From assembly GCA_001599935.1 (NCBI GenBank), contig BCIJ01000035.1, forward strand, positions 78,988 to 142,987: a DNA stretch of 64,000 nt, in the 5' to 3' direction. Of the stretch, positions 24,979 through 36,030 are shown one piece after another (the first letter of the stretch is position 1; each line of letters opens with the position of its first letter). The notes below the pieces were generated by a model. It was not told where the DNA came from and ran no database searches. It saw only the letters and a program-made list of their open reading frames with translations. This stretch comes from Holtermannia corniformis (taxonomy: Eukaryota; Basidiomycota; Tremellomycetes; Holtermanniales). The position numbers and the translations under genes are program-made.

Positions 24979-26341
24979 ATGAGGCTCTTCGCGACCTTTT
25001 CCCTCCTTTCGACGTTGGCCCTTTCAGCACGGGCCGCGACGACATGTAATGGCCATTCCGAGCTGTGCGACAAGTCGTACAGTGCAGTGACGTTCATCGG
25101 TGCGCACGACAGCTTTGCGGTCGGGAGCAGCTTGGCGGCGAACCAGGATAAGGATGTGACGGCGCAATTGGTGGGTTGTGGCATGTATTGAGGCAAGGAC
25201 ACTGAGGAGCTGTGTAGGATGATGGCATTCGGATGTTGCAGATGCAAGCGTGAGCTCTGCGGGTGTATAGGAGACTGTGAGACTGACCACCGCACAGACA
25301 CAATAGCAACGGCACGATCCACCTCTGCCACACATCGTGCAGCTTGCTCGATGGCGGCCTTTTGTCCGACTACCTCGCCAAAGTGACAACCTGGGTCGCA
25401 GCCAACCCCAACGAGGGTCAGTCTTTGCTCCTGTTGTGCACACCACACCCGCTGACAACAGCAGTCATCTCTCTCCTTATCGTCAACATTGACAACCAGC
25501 CGGCCACAACGTTTGCTTCTGCGTTTGAGACGGCTGGCCTGTCGGGCTATGCGTACTCCCCGTCGTCAGCGACGATTGCATTGGACTCGTGGCCGACACT
25601 CGGGACGCTGATTGACGCCAAGACGAACGTCGTCGTCTTCATGGACAACACGGCGAGCTTTACCGACGTGCCGTACATCATCGACGAGTTCTCCAACATG
25701 TTTGAGGATGCGTACGGTACGCGCGACTGCTGGGTGCATGAGCTCTGGACTAAAGGGTTCTCGCAGGCGCGACAGATCAGACGTTTGGCTGTGCTGCGAA
25801 CCGGACGAGCGGTGATGCCGGTTCGCAACTGATGCTTGTCAACCACTACCTGGACACTGTAAGCGATCGCCATCTCGGGCAGCGTAGTCGCTCATCCTCT
25901 CAGGTTTCCGACATTTTTGGCACCCAAGCGTTCTTGCCCGACAAGACCAAGTTGAACGAGACCAACGCAGCAAGCGGGACCGGCAGTCTTGACGCCCACG
26001 TCTCAAACTGCCGCAGCCTCTGGGGGTGCGCCAAGCTTGTCGCTGTCGTGATCGATGCTGATACGACGCACAGTCGGGCACCCAACCACATCCTGCTTGA
26101 TTTCTACGACTCGAACGGGAACGCGCCGTTTGAGTATGCGGCGTCGTTGAATGGCGTGTCGGCTCCTACGAACACGGTTACGCCTGGCACCGTCGCTGCG
26201 TCTGCGACGTCCAGTGGGAGCGGATCGGGCGCGAGCGCGAGCACGTCGTCAAGACCACTCGGCGGGGCGTCGAAGCTTGATGCGCGCTCGGGTCTGCTCG
26301 GTCTTGCGCTTGGCGCGGTTGGACTCGTGGCAGCGTTGTAG
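24979..26341 (+). CDS. Secreted, probably GPI-anchored PI-PLC X-domain-like protein
   Basis: Fungal PLC-like phosphodiesterase with a TIM-barrel fold. The signal peptide is MRLFATFSLLSTLALSARAA. Then TFIGAHDSFAVG carries the first catalytic-type histidine; a short exon gives DDGIRMLQMQA; and HNSNGTIHLCHTSCSLLDGG carries the second histidine. Conserved core pieces follow: VISLLIVNIDNQ, PTLGTLIDAKTNVVVFMDN, and, after splicing, CAANRTSGDAGSQLMLVNHY. The C-terminus is a Ser/Gly-rich spacer and a hydrophobic tail (LLGLALGAVGLVAAL), as in GPI-anchored proteins. Relatives are extracellular and mostly of unknown substrate, so phospholipase activity is not certain. Its 3' end is 98 bp from the convergent L6 gene. 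Confidence 0.82.
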
Positions 26342-26439
26342 TACGCTTTGACGCGTTGAGTCAGGAGCATCACTCATTAGTAGCATCTCATGGACAGTGT
26401 CAATGCATGTCATCACGAACACATGGGTGCATGTGACGT

Positions 26440-27220
26440 CTACTTTTTCTTAATCTCCTTGAGCTTGATCGTCTCGTCGCCAACAAAGATACCCTGTAGG
26501 TTGTCAGCGTGCATGCCATCGTGCGCTCTTGGCCCAACTGACCTTGCCACGGTAAGGCTCCGGTTTGCGCCATCTCCGAATCTTTGCCGCGAACAAGCCC
26601 AAAGCCTGCTTATCCGTGCCCTCGAGCACAATCTGCGTCGGGGCCGGGGTGGTAACGTTGATCGCTTTCGGGATATCGATCAGTACGGGGTGCGCATACC
26701 CGAGCTTGAGGTTGAGTCTCTCGACTGGAGGTTGTGGTGGGACCCAACGTGTGCCGGGACGGGCCACGACCGGCTGTCTTCGTTGAAGGATAAAGTCTGG
26801 GATCGGCTCGACCGCACCTCGGTAGCCTACGCCCACGAGCTTCAAATTGAGTGTATAGCCTTCCGAGACACCGCGGATAGCGTTGAAGACGAGTGCGCGG
26901 GTCAGACCCCAGAGTGCTCGTTGTGGTTTAGACGTTGGGTCTTGCACGGTGAACGACAGCGTCTTGTCGGCGGGGTGGAGGATGATGCTAGGTGATAGTG
27001 GGAGGTTGTGGGTGCCTTTTGGGCCGGTGATGGAAAGTGTGCGTTGTGCGAGTGGTGACGATGCGGCGAGTGTGCTTGGGAGCGAGCAAGGGGGCAGGCA
27101 GAGGGTGATAGTGGTTGGCAGGGGGATCGGGCTGGAACCGATGTGGGATTCAACGCGGCAGGACGAGGAGAAATAGCGCGACGTTGACGCGAACAGGGAT
27201 TGCACAGTGTGGCGCTGCAT
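26440..27220 (-). CDS. MRPL6: Mitochondrial large-subunit ribosomal protein L6
   Basis: uL6 protein of the mitochondrial ribosome. The start MQRHTVQSLFASTSRYFSSS is rich in Arg/Ser and lacks acids, as in a matrix-targeting presequence. The L6 body shows LSITGPKGTHNLPLSP, the conserved LNLKLVGVGYRGAVEP, LNLKLGYAHPVLIDIPKAI, IVLEGTDKQALGLFAAKIR and RWRKPEPYRGKG. One intron (GTCAGT...TACAG) separates YRGK from GIFVGDETIKLKEIKKK and the TAG at 26440-26442. An upstream in-frame extension exists, but its first codon is not ATG and it lies before the presequence, so I start at 27220. It is divergent from the BuGZ gene (236 bp apart). Confidence 0.92.
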
Positions 27221-27456
27221 TTCGGTCGAGCGTTGGGTGCTTGCAGACTTGAGGCAGGCAAGACGAAGCAGTGAGTGAGGTGAGCTGATGGTAGAGTGAC
27301 TTTGGTGGTGATCGCTTTTCGGATTAAACAAAAACAATGCAAAGGGTGAAATCGAACGAGTGCACTGCACTGCTGCCGTCCTCGACGCCATCGATAGCAT
27401 CGTCGGCTCACTCGCAAGCAGCAACAAGCACATCGGAGACGACGAGCAGAGCAGTC

Positions 27457-28749
27457 ATGGTCAAGAAAAAGTCAAAGAGTAGCCAGTTTGTGAGTCGACC
27501 CGGTGTCAAACGGTCCAGGTCTCGGTGACGCTGACGGTGTTAGGTGCTCAAGCCGTGGTGCTGGTACTGCGAGCGCGAGTTTGAAGATGAAAAGGGTATG
27601 CGCATGGCCGGCCAGAGGCGGGATCCTGGCGCTGATCGGATCAGTGCTGCTTCAACACCAAAAGGCAAAGCACTTCAAGTGCACGCAATGTCCTCGTAAA
27701 CTGAATACTGTGGGTTGATTGCATCAATCTGTGCTGCAGCGCGCTGACAGGACAGGCCGGCGGTCTCATGGTGCACAGTCAACAAGTGCACAAGTGTGAG
27801 CCTGAACGGTCAGTGACGCTTTGCTCCCAGTCCCGCTCCAAACCCAGCTAACCCGGCTCAGGCTTACCAACACCCTGCCCGGTCGGGACGGCTACGAGAT
27901 TGAAATCTTCGGGATGGAGGGTGTCCCGTCCAAGGACCAGGGCGAATACAAAGCGCGCAAAGAGGCCGAGTGGGGTGTATCCGTCGCCGCACTGCAACAC
28001 CACGCAAAGCGCCCACGAAACCACTACCCCGTCCTGGCCGAAGTCGACTTGTTCGCCGCACTGGAAAAGCACAAAAAGTTGATGAGCGGGAGCAAGGCTG
28101 ACCCGCCGCGTTTTGTCCCTCCCCCGGCGTTTGCGTTCCCACCCCAGGGGTTCCCACCGGGCATGCCGCCGTTCGCGGGTGCTCCGCCGTGAGTGACGAG
28201 CGGGGGTTGCCGGGTCGGCACTGATATCCGGATGCAGCTTCCCGCCTCCTGGCTTTCCGCCTCAAGGCTTCCCACCAGGCTTCCCGCCCCAAGGCTTCCC
28301 ACCAGCCGGCTTCCCTCCAGGCGTTCCACCAGCGTTCCCAGGGTAAGTCTATCGCCTCGCATGTGCCTCCATTTGCTAAATCGATGCTCAGCGCACCGCC
28401 ACCAAACTTCCAACCGCCTTTCCCGCCATACATCAACCCTGCCTCGCCCTTCCCGCCACCGACGCCTGCCGGCGCTCAATTACAGTCGGTGACGCCGACA
28501 CCCTCGGTACCGGGGCCAGCACCAGCCGCTGCCGTAGCGGTACTGCCGAGCAAAGACGGTGTCATCTGGCCCGACTTTGACAATAGCCCGGTACGTCAAT
28601 CTGAGCTCTGTGCAGCCGTCGCACCAGCTGATTCGATCTGTCCATAGGCCGAGAAGCGTGCGCAGCAGCCACGGTATCGCTACGCGTCGCCGTCGCCCGA
28701 CGACGCGACGACGGGTCAGAAACGGAAAGCGGCGGCCGATTTCTTGTAG
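27457..28749 (+). CDS. BuGZ/ZNF207-like C2H2 zinc-finger protein
   Basis: In animals BuGZ/ZNF207 binds microtubules and the Bub3 checkpoint protein and affects splicing. Here MVKKKSKSSQFVLKPWCWYC starts the protein. Two C2H2 fingers are assembled across introns: CWYCEREFEDEKVLLQHQKAKH and FKCTQCPRKLNTAGGLMVHS with QQVHKCEPERLTN, followed by TLPGRDGYEIEIFGMEGVP, the hallmark of this family. The C-terminal half is very Pro/Gly/Phe-rich with FPPQGFPPG-type repeats (about 28130-28460) interrupted by introns, as in the disordered, phase-separating tail of BuGZ. It ends in KRKAAADFL before TAG. A Bub3-binding GLEBS motif was not clearly seen. It converges on PAM17 with a 51-bp gap. Confidence 0.86.
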
Positions 28750-28800
28750 TGTACCGAGCGAATTGTGGAAGGCGTATGCATCGCATCCGTTGGCTTGGCG

Positions 28801-29558
28801 CTAGAGCGCTTGCTCTGGTACCCCGTTCTCCGCCTTGCGCTTGTACGCCGCCTGATCACGCAGCCACCGACGGTACCCCTTCAGACTGGTGACCTAGCAC
28901 TGGATGAGCTCTGGCCAAGCGCTCTGGGTGAACCGACCTTTTCACCGTAATAGTCTGGCGCAGGGTTATTCACGCTCTGAAAGCTCGGATCGCCGCGCCT
29001 GGCCTTGATGCGCTGATGGAAGGCCTTGTCCATCGTGTTGATTGCGTCGCGGCCGACGACGCGCTGCCTGCCCGCCGCGGCCGATGTCGTGAGCGTTCGG
29101 TGGGTCAGTGCGAAGAGCGAGGTGCCGAGTGTTGGACCGAGGAGGTAGCCTAGACCCATGCAGCCGAGACTGGAAGCGTGAGCGTGAGCAAGAGGTAGAG
29201 CGTCTGCCAACGGGTAGAGACTAACGTCGCGCCACCGTACACATAGCTAAAGTCAAGGATCAGCCCCGATCCGAGCGTCACACGATTCAAACAAAGCGTA
29301 CATTGGCTCGATCCCCATGATAGGCTGCGTCGGATCCGCTTCCAGCCCGGCAAAGTAGCCTCCACCGAGCATCAGACCGGCAGCCGTGGTCGGGATGGTC
29401 GCAATCGTGGCATACAGTCGTCGTCGGCGTCGCAGGTTGAGATAGTCTGGCCATGAGATTGGGAGCGGGCCTGCGGGTGCTTGGTGGGAGACTGTGGATT
29501 GGAGCCGACGAGCTGGGGCTGCGCTGGGTAGTTTCTGGACAACTGCGCGCGTTGACAT
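28801..29558 (-). CDS. PAM17: Presequence translocase-associated motor subunit Pam17
   Basis: Inner-membrane protein of the TIM23-associated import motor. Four exons. The first holds a presequence-like start (MSTRAVVQKLPSAAPARRLQ), then WPDYLNLRRRRRL and the first membrane helix IATIPTTAAGLMLGGGYFAG, then ADPTQPIMGIEP. A small exon IYVYGGAT is spliced (donor GTTAGT) to LGCMGLGYLLGPTLGTSLFA, the second helix. The matrix tail has AFHQRIKARRGDPSFQSVNN and PAPDYYGEKV; the last intron joins this to TSLKGYRRWLRDQAAYKRKA. The DYYGEK and YRxWLRDQxxYxRKA motifs are diagnostic. The stop is TAG at 28801-28803. Confidence 0.93.
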
Positions 29559-29772
29559 TGTGCTGAGGATGGGATCAAGGACGGCGGTCAGAGTAGGGCG
29601 GTGGTAAGAAGACGGTGCTCACTGTAACCGCGCCTCGCACATAGACTGCGTTGGCTTGGCCACCCGCAAGCTGTGACTATCCTCGGGTTGCGTCTGTCCA
29701 ACAACTGAGCATGGGCAGCCAGCACTAGTGAGATCAGTGGACTCGCGAGAGGCTACAAGGTCCCTCTTGCCA

Positions 29773-31698
29773 ATGTCAGACATGGACGAGACCAGATCTC
29801 GCTTGATCGAGCTCCCGCCAGAGCTCCTGTCGCACATTGCAAGGTGAGCTCGAGGTGTTCACCATGTCCGCTTACATGGCCAGTTACCTGCCCCTCGACT
29901 CGCTCATCACCTTTACATCCATCAACTCTACTCTCCGAGCTTTGGCCGCCAGCCCGCCACTGACTCCCTTTGCTCCCTCTATCCTCACGGCCGTGCTCAA
30001 CGATCCGCCGTACCCGCGTCACCTCGCCGCTCTTCCCGGCACACACCCACACCTCCCACCAGCAGTCTTCATCAACATCCTCGTACGCGCTCCTCCGCGC
30101 TTCATCTTGGACGAATTAGAGATCCCGAGGTGGTCGGAGCGAATGTGGCACGAGGCCTTTGAGCGCCGCTTCCTGCAGAGCTGGAAGAGGTACAAAGGCG
30201 AGGGCGAGACCTGGAAGGGAACATTCCTGCGGTGAGCCACTTGGCCGGGTTACGATCATAAAGCTGACTGCTCAAGCGTTCTACGACGACTGGAGCACCG
30301 ATCGACGGGCTGCACTCATGACGAGAGCTGGACGGTACGCACTGTTGCCGGGTGATATGGGCTTGACGTTGACGAGCCCAGCGCTTCGTCACGCTCCATC
30401 GCAACGGCACCGCATCCATCAACCGCATCTACTCGCGTAGCTTTGATCCGCTCGAGATCTTTGACGAGCTCAAGTCACAGAATAACCTCGTAGCGCACCC
30501 AACTCAAATCCGTGTACGTTGGTACAGGTCATGGTGGACTCGCGCACTGACATTCAACAGGTCGTGTGTCAACTGCAGGACGTGCGGATACTGGCAGTTG
30601 GCGTGCTGCACGTGCCGACGTCGCTGTTCATCAATCACAACGCACATGATCTGCTCCACCCGCCGCTGCTGCACATGGCGGCGCCGATGACTCCACCACC
30701 GGATCCGACAGTGACGCTGCCTGATGAGACTATACCCAAGGCGATCTCGACCGTGGCGCCTGCCCGCCGAGCATCAGAAGATACTGCAGCCCGGCCAACA
30801 ATTATCACCACGGCGGCCATCGGCGCTCCCCTCGCGCGCTCCATCACGGCTTCAACGGTCGACTCTCGCCATCGGCCACCGGTGCCCAGATCTCCTTCGG
30901 CGTCCATCACAGCCACGCTAGCAAGCTACATCCCTGGTGCGGCAGCGCGTGCAAGACGGCAGTCTGAAGCGGCCTCGGCCACGTCGCCGACTTCTGCGAC
31001 GGGCTCGACCTTTGGCGCACGGCTGACGAGGATGGTCAGCGGTGGGTCTACCAGTGGAGCAGCGGCTAGTCCATCGACAAGACGGCGGACGCTCAGTTTT
31101 GGTCGGGCAAGAGTAGATGCCGTGCCGCCGAGTCCCGAGATTGTCCCTGAAGTCCCGCCCGTAGGCTCTTTGGATTCCGATGGCTTGTACAGCGAGGTAG
31201 CGCCGACTCAAGCGTCAACTCTGGCATCAATCGACGTGAATCCAACTCTGCCGTACCTACCCATCGTGCACCCAACACCAGCACCAAGCCATCGGTACTA
31301 CCCAAACCACACACCTGGCGGGTTCGATCTCCGAATCGAGCACCTCGAAGGCGCAGGCGTCGACTATGGGTACAACGACGGCGCCAAGACCGAATGGGAC
31401 GACTCGGTTGGAGACCGAAGCTGGGTCGGGCCAATGCTGTCCGTCTCTTTCTTCCCTTCTTGCTCGCTGACGACCACGTCCCAGCCTCGTGGCGCAGATA
31501 CACCCCTCGCAGAGCCTAGGCATGCCGTTTGATGGCCCGGCAGACATTGTGGATCTTGGACCGCCAGGCATGTACGCTTCCCTAGGGTTCGAAGACGTCG
31601 AAGCGATCGCTAGCTGGGTCGCGTTGGTCGATACGGACCCGCATGGACTGCTAGGGAACGCCGGTGCGAGACGAGACGGGCTCGGGTTCGCGTCCTAA
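29773..31698 (+). CDS. F-box protein with long Ser/Ala/Pro-rich region
   Basis: Likely SCF substrate adaptor. MSDMDETRSRLIELPPELLS runs into HIA and, across a 45-nt intron, SYLPLDSLITFTSINSTLRA, together a typical F-box. Next is a conserved-looking region: WSERMWHEAFERRFLQSWKR, TWKGTFLRVLRRLEHR, then FVTLHRNGTASINRIYS and FDPLEIFDELKSQNNL. Then come a short hydrophobic stretch ILAVGVLHVPTSLFINH, about 200 residues of low-complexity Ser/Ala/Pro/Thr sequence, and a C-terminal part with PHGLLGNAGARRDGLGFAS. No WD40 or LRR repeats are seen, so the substrate-binding part is unidentified. The 3' end is 30 bp from the convergent Cys-rich gene. Confidence 0.68.
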
Positions 31699-31728
31699 GC
31701 TGACAATAATCAAGATGCATAGCGATCT

Positions 31729-32581
31729 TTACTGATCGAGATAACTACCCTTGTGGGCTGCTTCGGTAGCAGCACTCAGAGTTGACAAAGCCTGCACACT
31801 AGCTTGCAAGCCCAAACTACGTGCGGCATTGGCCAATGTCTCGGCAGATGGCACTCGGGTTTCTGACTGATCCGACGGGTGATCGTCGGCAGGGTCGCTG
31901 AGCTCGCGAGGAGCCTCGGCACCGCCGGTCAAAGTGTTGTACTGCTGAGACGCCTGTGTGTTCATGAGCTGATATGTCAGTGTCTGGTGGCAACCGAGGA
32001 CTCGCGACCTGCGTTCAAGAGTCCTTCGATTGCGGACTTTGTCAGGCCTTGCTTGCACAAAGGTATCGACTTGCCCGCTGCACCTGTGACCGCGACATGG
32101 GGGTGCATCCCGGTGATGACTAGATCTATACCCCGACAATACCCTAGGCTACTCACTGGTCGCGCTTGTAGTTCACGGGGTCGCCCCCGAGCAATGACTC
32201 TGTACTTTCAGCTACATACTTGAAGCCTTTCCCGATGAGCGAGTCGGGCGGCATGCTCTCGGCGATCAACCCAGCCACCGCCGACGTGGATGCCAGAGAA
32301 CTCCGTCCAGCGACGATAAGCCCAGCTTGTATGGCTCTTGAGGATACTGTGCAGCAGTCGCGGCACCCTGTGTAGCAAAGACCGCACCCTGTGCAGCAGA
32401 GATCGCAGCATGTAACGCAGTCTCCAGGGCAGTCTACGGCGGAGTCCTCTTTTGGGGGGCGATATTGGCGAGGCGCGCTGTTTACTAACGGTTTGTAGGT
32501 CATGTACTGTGATTGATATCCGTCGGAAGAGGTAGCGCGGCTGGTTTCGTCACCGTTAGTGATACCGTTGGTCGTGGCCAT
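31729..32581 (-). CDS. Unknown protein with a Cys-rich repeat cluster, 259 residues
   Basis: Two exons (32581-32157 and 32083-31729) with a 73-nt intron (GTGAGT...ACAG) that keeps frame. MATTNGITNGDETSRATSSD is followed by a Tyr/Pro-rich stretch and a dense cysteine cluster, DCPGDCVTCCDLCC then TGCGLCYTGCRDCC. The cluster is built on 21-bp tandem units at 32347-32409, each encoding a 7-residue CxxGCxx-like step. The following part (AIQAGLIVAGRSSLAST, SMPPDSLIGKGFKYVAEST) is mildly hydrophobic, and the C-terminus is polar. There is no signal peptide, so the cysteines may be lipid-modified or bind metal in the cytosol. I recognise no family. Confidence 0.55.
32347..32409 (-). repeat. Three 21-bp tandem units in the Cys-rich gene
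   Basis: Three imperfect copies of a 21-bp unit (plus-strand form ctgtgcagcagtcgcggcac plus one base) at 32347-32367, 32368-32388 and 32389-32409. They are in frame with the coding sequence and encode the repeated Cys/Gly heptad. Unit length as a multiple of three lets copy number change without breaking the gene. Confidence 0.7.
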
Positions 32582-33636
32582 CGCGTCGTAGATCTTGGGA
32601 TGCGCAACTAGGCTGCCAGGAGCCGTGGCTCTTATAGCGTAAGGCGCTTGGAAGATTTGTCCTACGCAGAATGGACCATGTCCACCTTTGTGGAAGAGAA
32701 GCCCAGCTCTACAAAGGAGGCACTGCTTTGTCTTGCTCCCAGACGTAAAGGAGACCGCCCTGGAAGGGTCTTGACCTTTGAAAGAGCGTGGAGTTGTCCT
32801 GTGGACTTGACAGCCTATCGTCTCCTATCGAAGGCAATGCATGGTCTTCACTCCCAACGCCGAACACTGTTGCATACACCCAACACATATGACCTACACG
32901 GTATGCCGGGCACCTCACAACACAACCAAGTGGGACAGCCATAGGTAGGAGCACTGTGTATGATTGTAAGCTAGACTACTTTAGCTGTTGGAAGAGAATG
33001 CATGCAACCTGCCGTGCTCGCCTTTTGTCAGCAGAGCTAATGGCTTCTTTTGTTCGGATGGCTTCGAGATGAACATCTTAGTAGGCGACCTCAGACTGCG
33101 CGTGGTTATGAAGCATGCTCAAGATGACGTACGCCGTTAGCTGTGTGTCCTGCTTCTGTTTTAACACTGCGTCGATGGTCACTGCATGTCTACTAAGCGC
33201 AACAATCTTGCCGACTCAGTCCTCATGCTCTCGGTTGCGGTCCCGACGGGATGCTATCCGATTGATCGTTCGTATAGCTTCATAAGCGCATACGTATTGT
33301 CCATCAGCTGATATCAAATAGACTCAGTTCCACGAGGTGTAGGTTGGACCACCTGGGCGTCGTACAACTTTGTCGCGCCAACATTCTCGAGCTGCAGTAC
33401 ATGCGCTAATCTTGGCTTCTTGTCCTGTTTGTACACATGTGTACTCGAGCTCAAAGTTGCTGCTTACTCGCAGGTTGGCCTCGAAGTATATCTGTCGCTC
33501 AAATCATGTACCATAATCTGAAAAGCGCCGATCGGGAGAACACCTCTGGTTCTCTGAATCGAAGCTGCAGCACGGCCAGCTAGAGCTAGTTACGACTATA
33601 AGCAGGTATTGTTATGCATGGTAACGTCCCAGGTTG
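32582..33636. other. 1-kb gene-poor stretch
   Basis: Only short frames without domain features occur on either strand. A 98-codon plus-strand frame at 32648-32944 has no recognisable motif and overlaps an equally long antisense frame. Base composition is more AT-rich than in the neighbouring genes. No tRNA or repeat was seen. Confidence 0.4.
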
Positions 33637-34068
33637 TCATTCGCCACGTAGAGTTCTGCGCTTTGCCGTAGAAGAGCCCACCCCGTCCGGGTCAACCGAC
33701 AGCCAGTCTGCGGTCCGCTTGCCTCCTGTCGGTTTCCAGCTTGGTGGCTTATTACCATCTAGTGCATAGTCGATCAGTTGATTATCCTTCTGGGTCAGAG
33801 GTTTGCTCCAGCCATCCACAAGCGATTGGAGATACCTATTCTCCGGCGAGTCACTTTCCGTCAGTCCCCACTGTGACCTGAAGCTCTGCCATGCATTGTC
33901 TGCTTTGATGGAAGCATCGACTACGTTGATTCTGTTTGGATTGTCGACGTTGTTGTTGCAAGCTTCGTTGACGGTGGACTTCATATACGAAATGAGCTCT
34001 TGAGCTTGAGTGGCGAACTCGTGCGAGACCTCAGCCTCAGCTGTGTCAACATCCATCATATCCGCCAT
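33637..34068 (-). CDS. Hypothetical protein, 143 residues
   Basis: Single-exon frame. I take the start MADMMDVDTAEAEVSHEFAT; the frame also extends upstream to an ATG at 34219-34221 with an Arg/Ser-rich, presequence-like leader, so a mitochondrial form of 194 residues is possible. The body reads as a soluble helical domain (AQELISYMKSTVNEACNNN, ADNAWQSFRSQWGLTESD, LQSLVDGWSKPLTQKDNQLI) and ends with a basic patch, SSTAKRRTLRGE. I recognise no family. The well-formed amphipathic pattern makes it more likely real than a chance frame. Confidence 0.45.
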   Translation of the reverse strand: MADMMDVDTAEAEVSHEFATQAQELISYMKSTVNEACNNNVDNPNRINVVDASIKADNAWQSFRSQWGLTESDSPENRYLQSLVDGWSKPLTQKDNQLIDYALDGNKPPSWKPTGGKRTADWLSVDPDGVGSSTAKRRTLRGE

Positions 34069-34221
34069 AGTTGTTCGTCGTTCAGTCTTCTTGGAACGTG
34101 GTCGAGGATGATCGAGGTTCGAAGATGACCGTGAGGACAATGACCGTTGGGTCCCTCTTGACAGGATGGCGCTACTGCGGACCCTCAATCGCTGCCATAG
34201 CAAAAGACAAAAGAATGTCAT

Positions 34222-35067
34222 CGTTTACATAGCAGTAGCTCGTTCACAAGGGAGAGATTTTTAAACAGCGCGGCACTCCTTACAGCATTGCGCCACATGA
34301 TTGTGGGACAGCCGCGTTTTCAAAGGACATATTGCAATTTTCTGAATGGTCGACGAATGAAAGAGGAGTATGTCTTGTCCGGATCATGCATCGTTATCAG
34401 CATTGGCGGCAGGCTCGTCATCCGTGACAGACATGCAAAATGCTGAAACACACCCTGAAACCTCTTTCGGCTGAGGCCGGGCGTGCTTGACGTGCAGTCG
34501 CGAGCAAGATCTTCCATCGTACTTTGCAGCCAACAGCAATGTCGCAAAGTGCTCCTGCATTTCGCGTCTTCGCCTGCGCCGAGGTTTTCAGCCTGATCTG
34601 TCCTCAGCTGGACCAACGAACTCTGGGCCGGGCATGAGCCTGTATCGCGCGGCAGTCCCAATTGTCTCTCGTGACCTGTACCATACTGTGCCAGACCCAA
34701 CTTTGACCAAGCTCCTGGACGCAGGTTGCGATGAAGTACGCAAGCTCAAGCAAGAAACGAAGCCATTGATAATTGACTTTTGTCATGATCCGACACCAAC
34801 CACGTCAGTTACCAACGATATCAATACTGCCACCCCTCGATCACCGACCTTCCGCCTTCGTACCACTTCCGACATTGACATATTCTGAACTGGACTACCT
34901 TCGGCCGGAGTCGTGACATAAGTGAATCTTGCTGACTATCTATTCGGCACTCGTCAAGACTTCTCTCGTATTTTGCCCGCTCATCTCCACTCTCGCACCT
35001 TTCTCTCCGATATTGGCAGCTCAAAGTCCGATCATCACATAGCATAGCGAGTTAAGGTCATCTGCCC
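34222..35067. other. Gene-poor stretch, possible F-box-like remnant
   Basis: A short plus-strand frame at 34539-34637 reads FRVFACAEVFSLICPQLDQR then TLGRA and stops. The overlapping next frame continues with YRAAVPIVSRDLYHTV. Together they faintly resemble an F-box-like helix set broken by a frameshift, but this is weak. Otherwise nothing is supported. Confidence 0.2.
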
Positions 35068-35544
35068 TCAGCAGTCGCATGTGAAACACTTATACAGCCC
35101 GTATGCACAGCCTAGCGCACACGAACCGCAATTGTGAACGCAGCAAGCCGCGCAGCAGCAAATGCAACAGCCGGCAATCGCTGCGTTCTCCACGTCGCGC
35201 CTCTCCACGCCGCGCTGCATCTCCATCGCCTGACCCAGCACGTAGCCGACCCGTGATGGGTACGTGCGCTGACCTGTGATGAAAGGTCCATTGGCCCCGC
35301 AGCTGCACTCTCCGCTGGGTGCGTCCGACAAGACGATTCGGCAACCCCCGGCCATATGTTGTAGCTCGCCTCGCTTCCTCCCGGCATCATCGGTGAAGTA
35401 CACCGAGGAAACATTGACGCCATACATCGTTGCGCATCGGTGAACCGTCTGTTGCTGGCTCGGAATCTCATAAGTCTCATTAGTGGCCTCGACGTAAATG
35501 AGAAACCTGTTGCCATCTAGTCGAGTCTCAAATCCTGACGACAT
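35068..35544 (-). CDS. Unknown protein with extremely Cys-rich C-terminus, 158 residues
   Basis: Single exon, start ATG at 35542-35544 (MSSGFETRLDGNRFLIYVEA). The N-terminal 100 residues look folded (YEIPSQQQTVHRCATMYGVN, VSSVYFTDDAGRKRGELQH, GGCRIVLSDAPSGECSCGAN). The last 35 residues hold about fourteen cysteines (AAIAGCCICCCAACC, HNCGSCALGC, YKCFTCDC). There is no signal peptide or clear zinc-finger spacing, so multiple palmitoylation or metal binding are possible. It is the second Cys-cluster protein in this gene-poor stretch, but its cluster is not related to the first by repeat structure. Confidence 0.55.
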   Translation of the reverse strand: MSSGFETRLDGNRFLIYVEATNETYEIPSQQQTVHRCATMYGVNVSSVYFTDDAGRKRGELQHMAGGCRIVLSDAPSGECSCGANGPFITGQRTYPSRVGYVLGQAMEMQRGVERRDVENAAIAGCCICCCAACCVHNCGSCALGCAYGLYKCFTCDC

Positions 35545-36030
35545 AGTGGTTGTCGGGACTCGCACGCACGAGTCCCCTCTCACCCGATTTGTATTGCACG
35601 AACAACGCGGGTGAGAAGGCGCAACGATACTCAGCTACAAAGGGTGGTTAGGGGGTCACAGTACAAAGGTACAGAGGTACGGTTTCCCACGGTCAAGTGA
35701 CCGGTGTATGGCTTTCTCTACTTGCGATCGATTGTGGCTCGCTACGGATACTAGCCACATGACTGGTGCCAGGTCAGAGGGTGACGCTCACTCGCACATA
35801 AGCATCACATGCCACGGAAACCAAGTACCTCTATCCTTTGCACGTGCACAGCATCCACGACACCCCTTGCACTGATATATTGCGCCCTGGAATGTTCACA
35901 GCTCCTGTGAATAAGGCCTACACCAATACCAATATCAATAACAACGGCAGAAATAGCAGTGCTGCATGCCACCACGTAAGATCTCTAATCATACAAACTC
36001 GCCGCGTACACCGTGTCGACAAGCTGCCAC
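35545..36030. other. Intergenic stretch
   Basis: About 490 bp between the Cys-rich gene and the end of NHP2. No supported gene, RNA or repeat. Confidence 0.4.
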
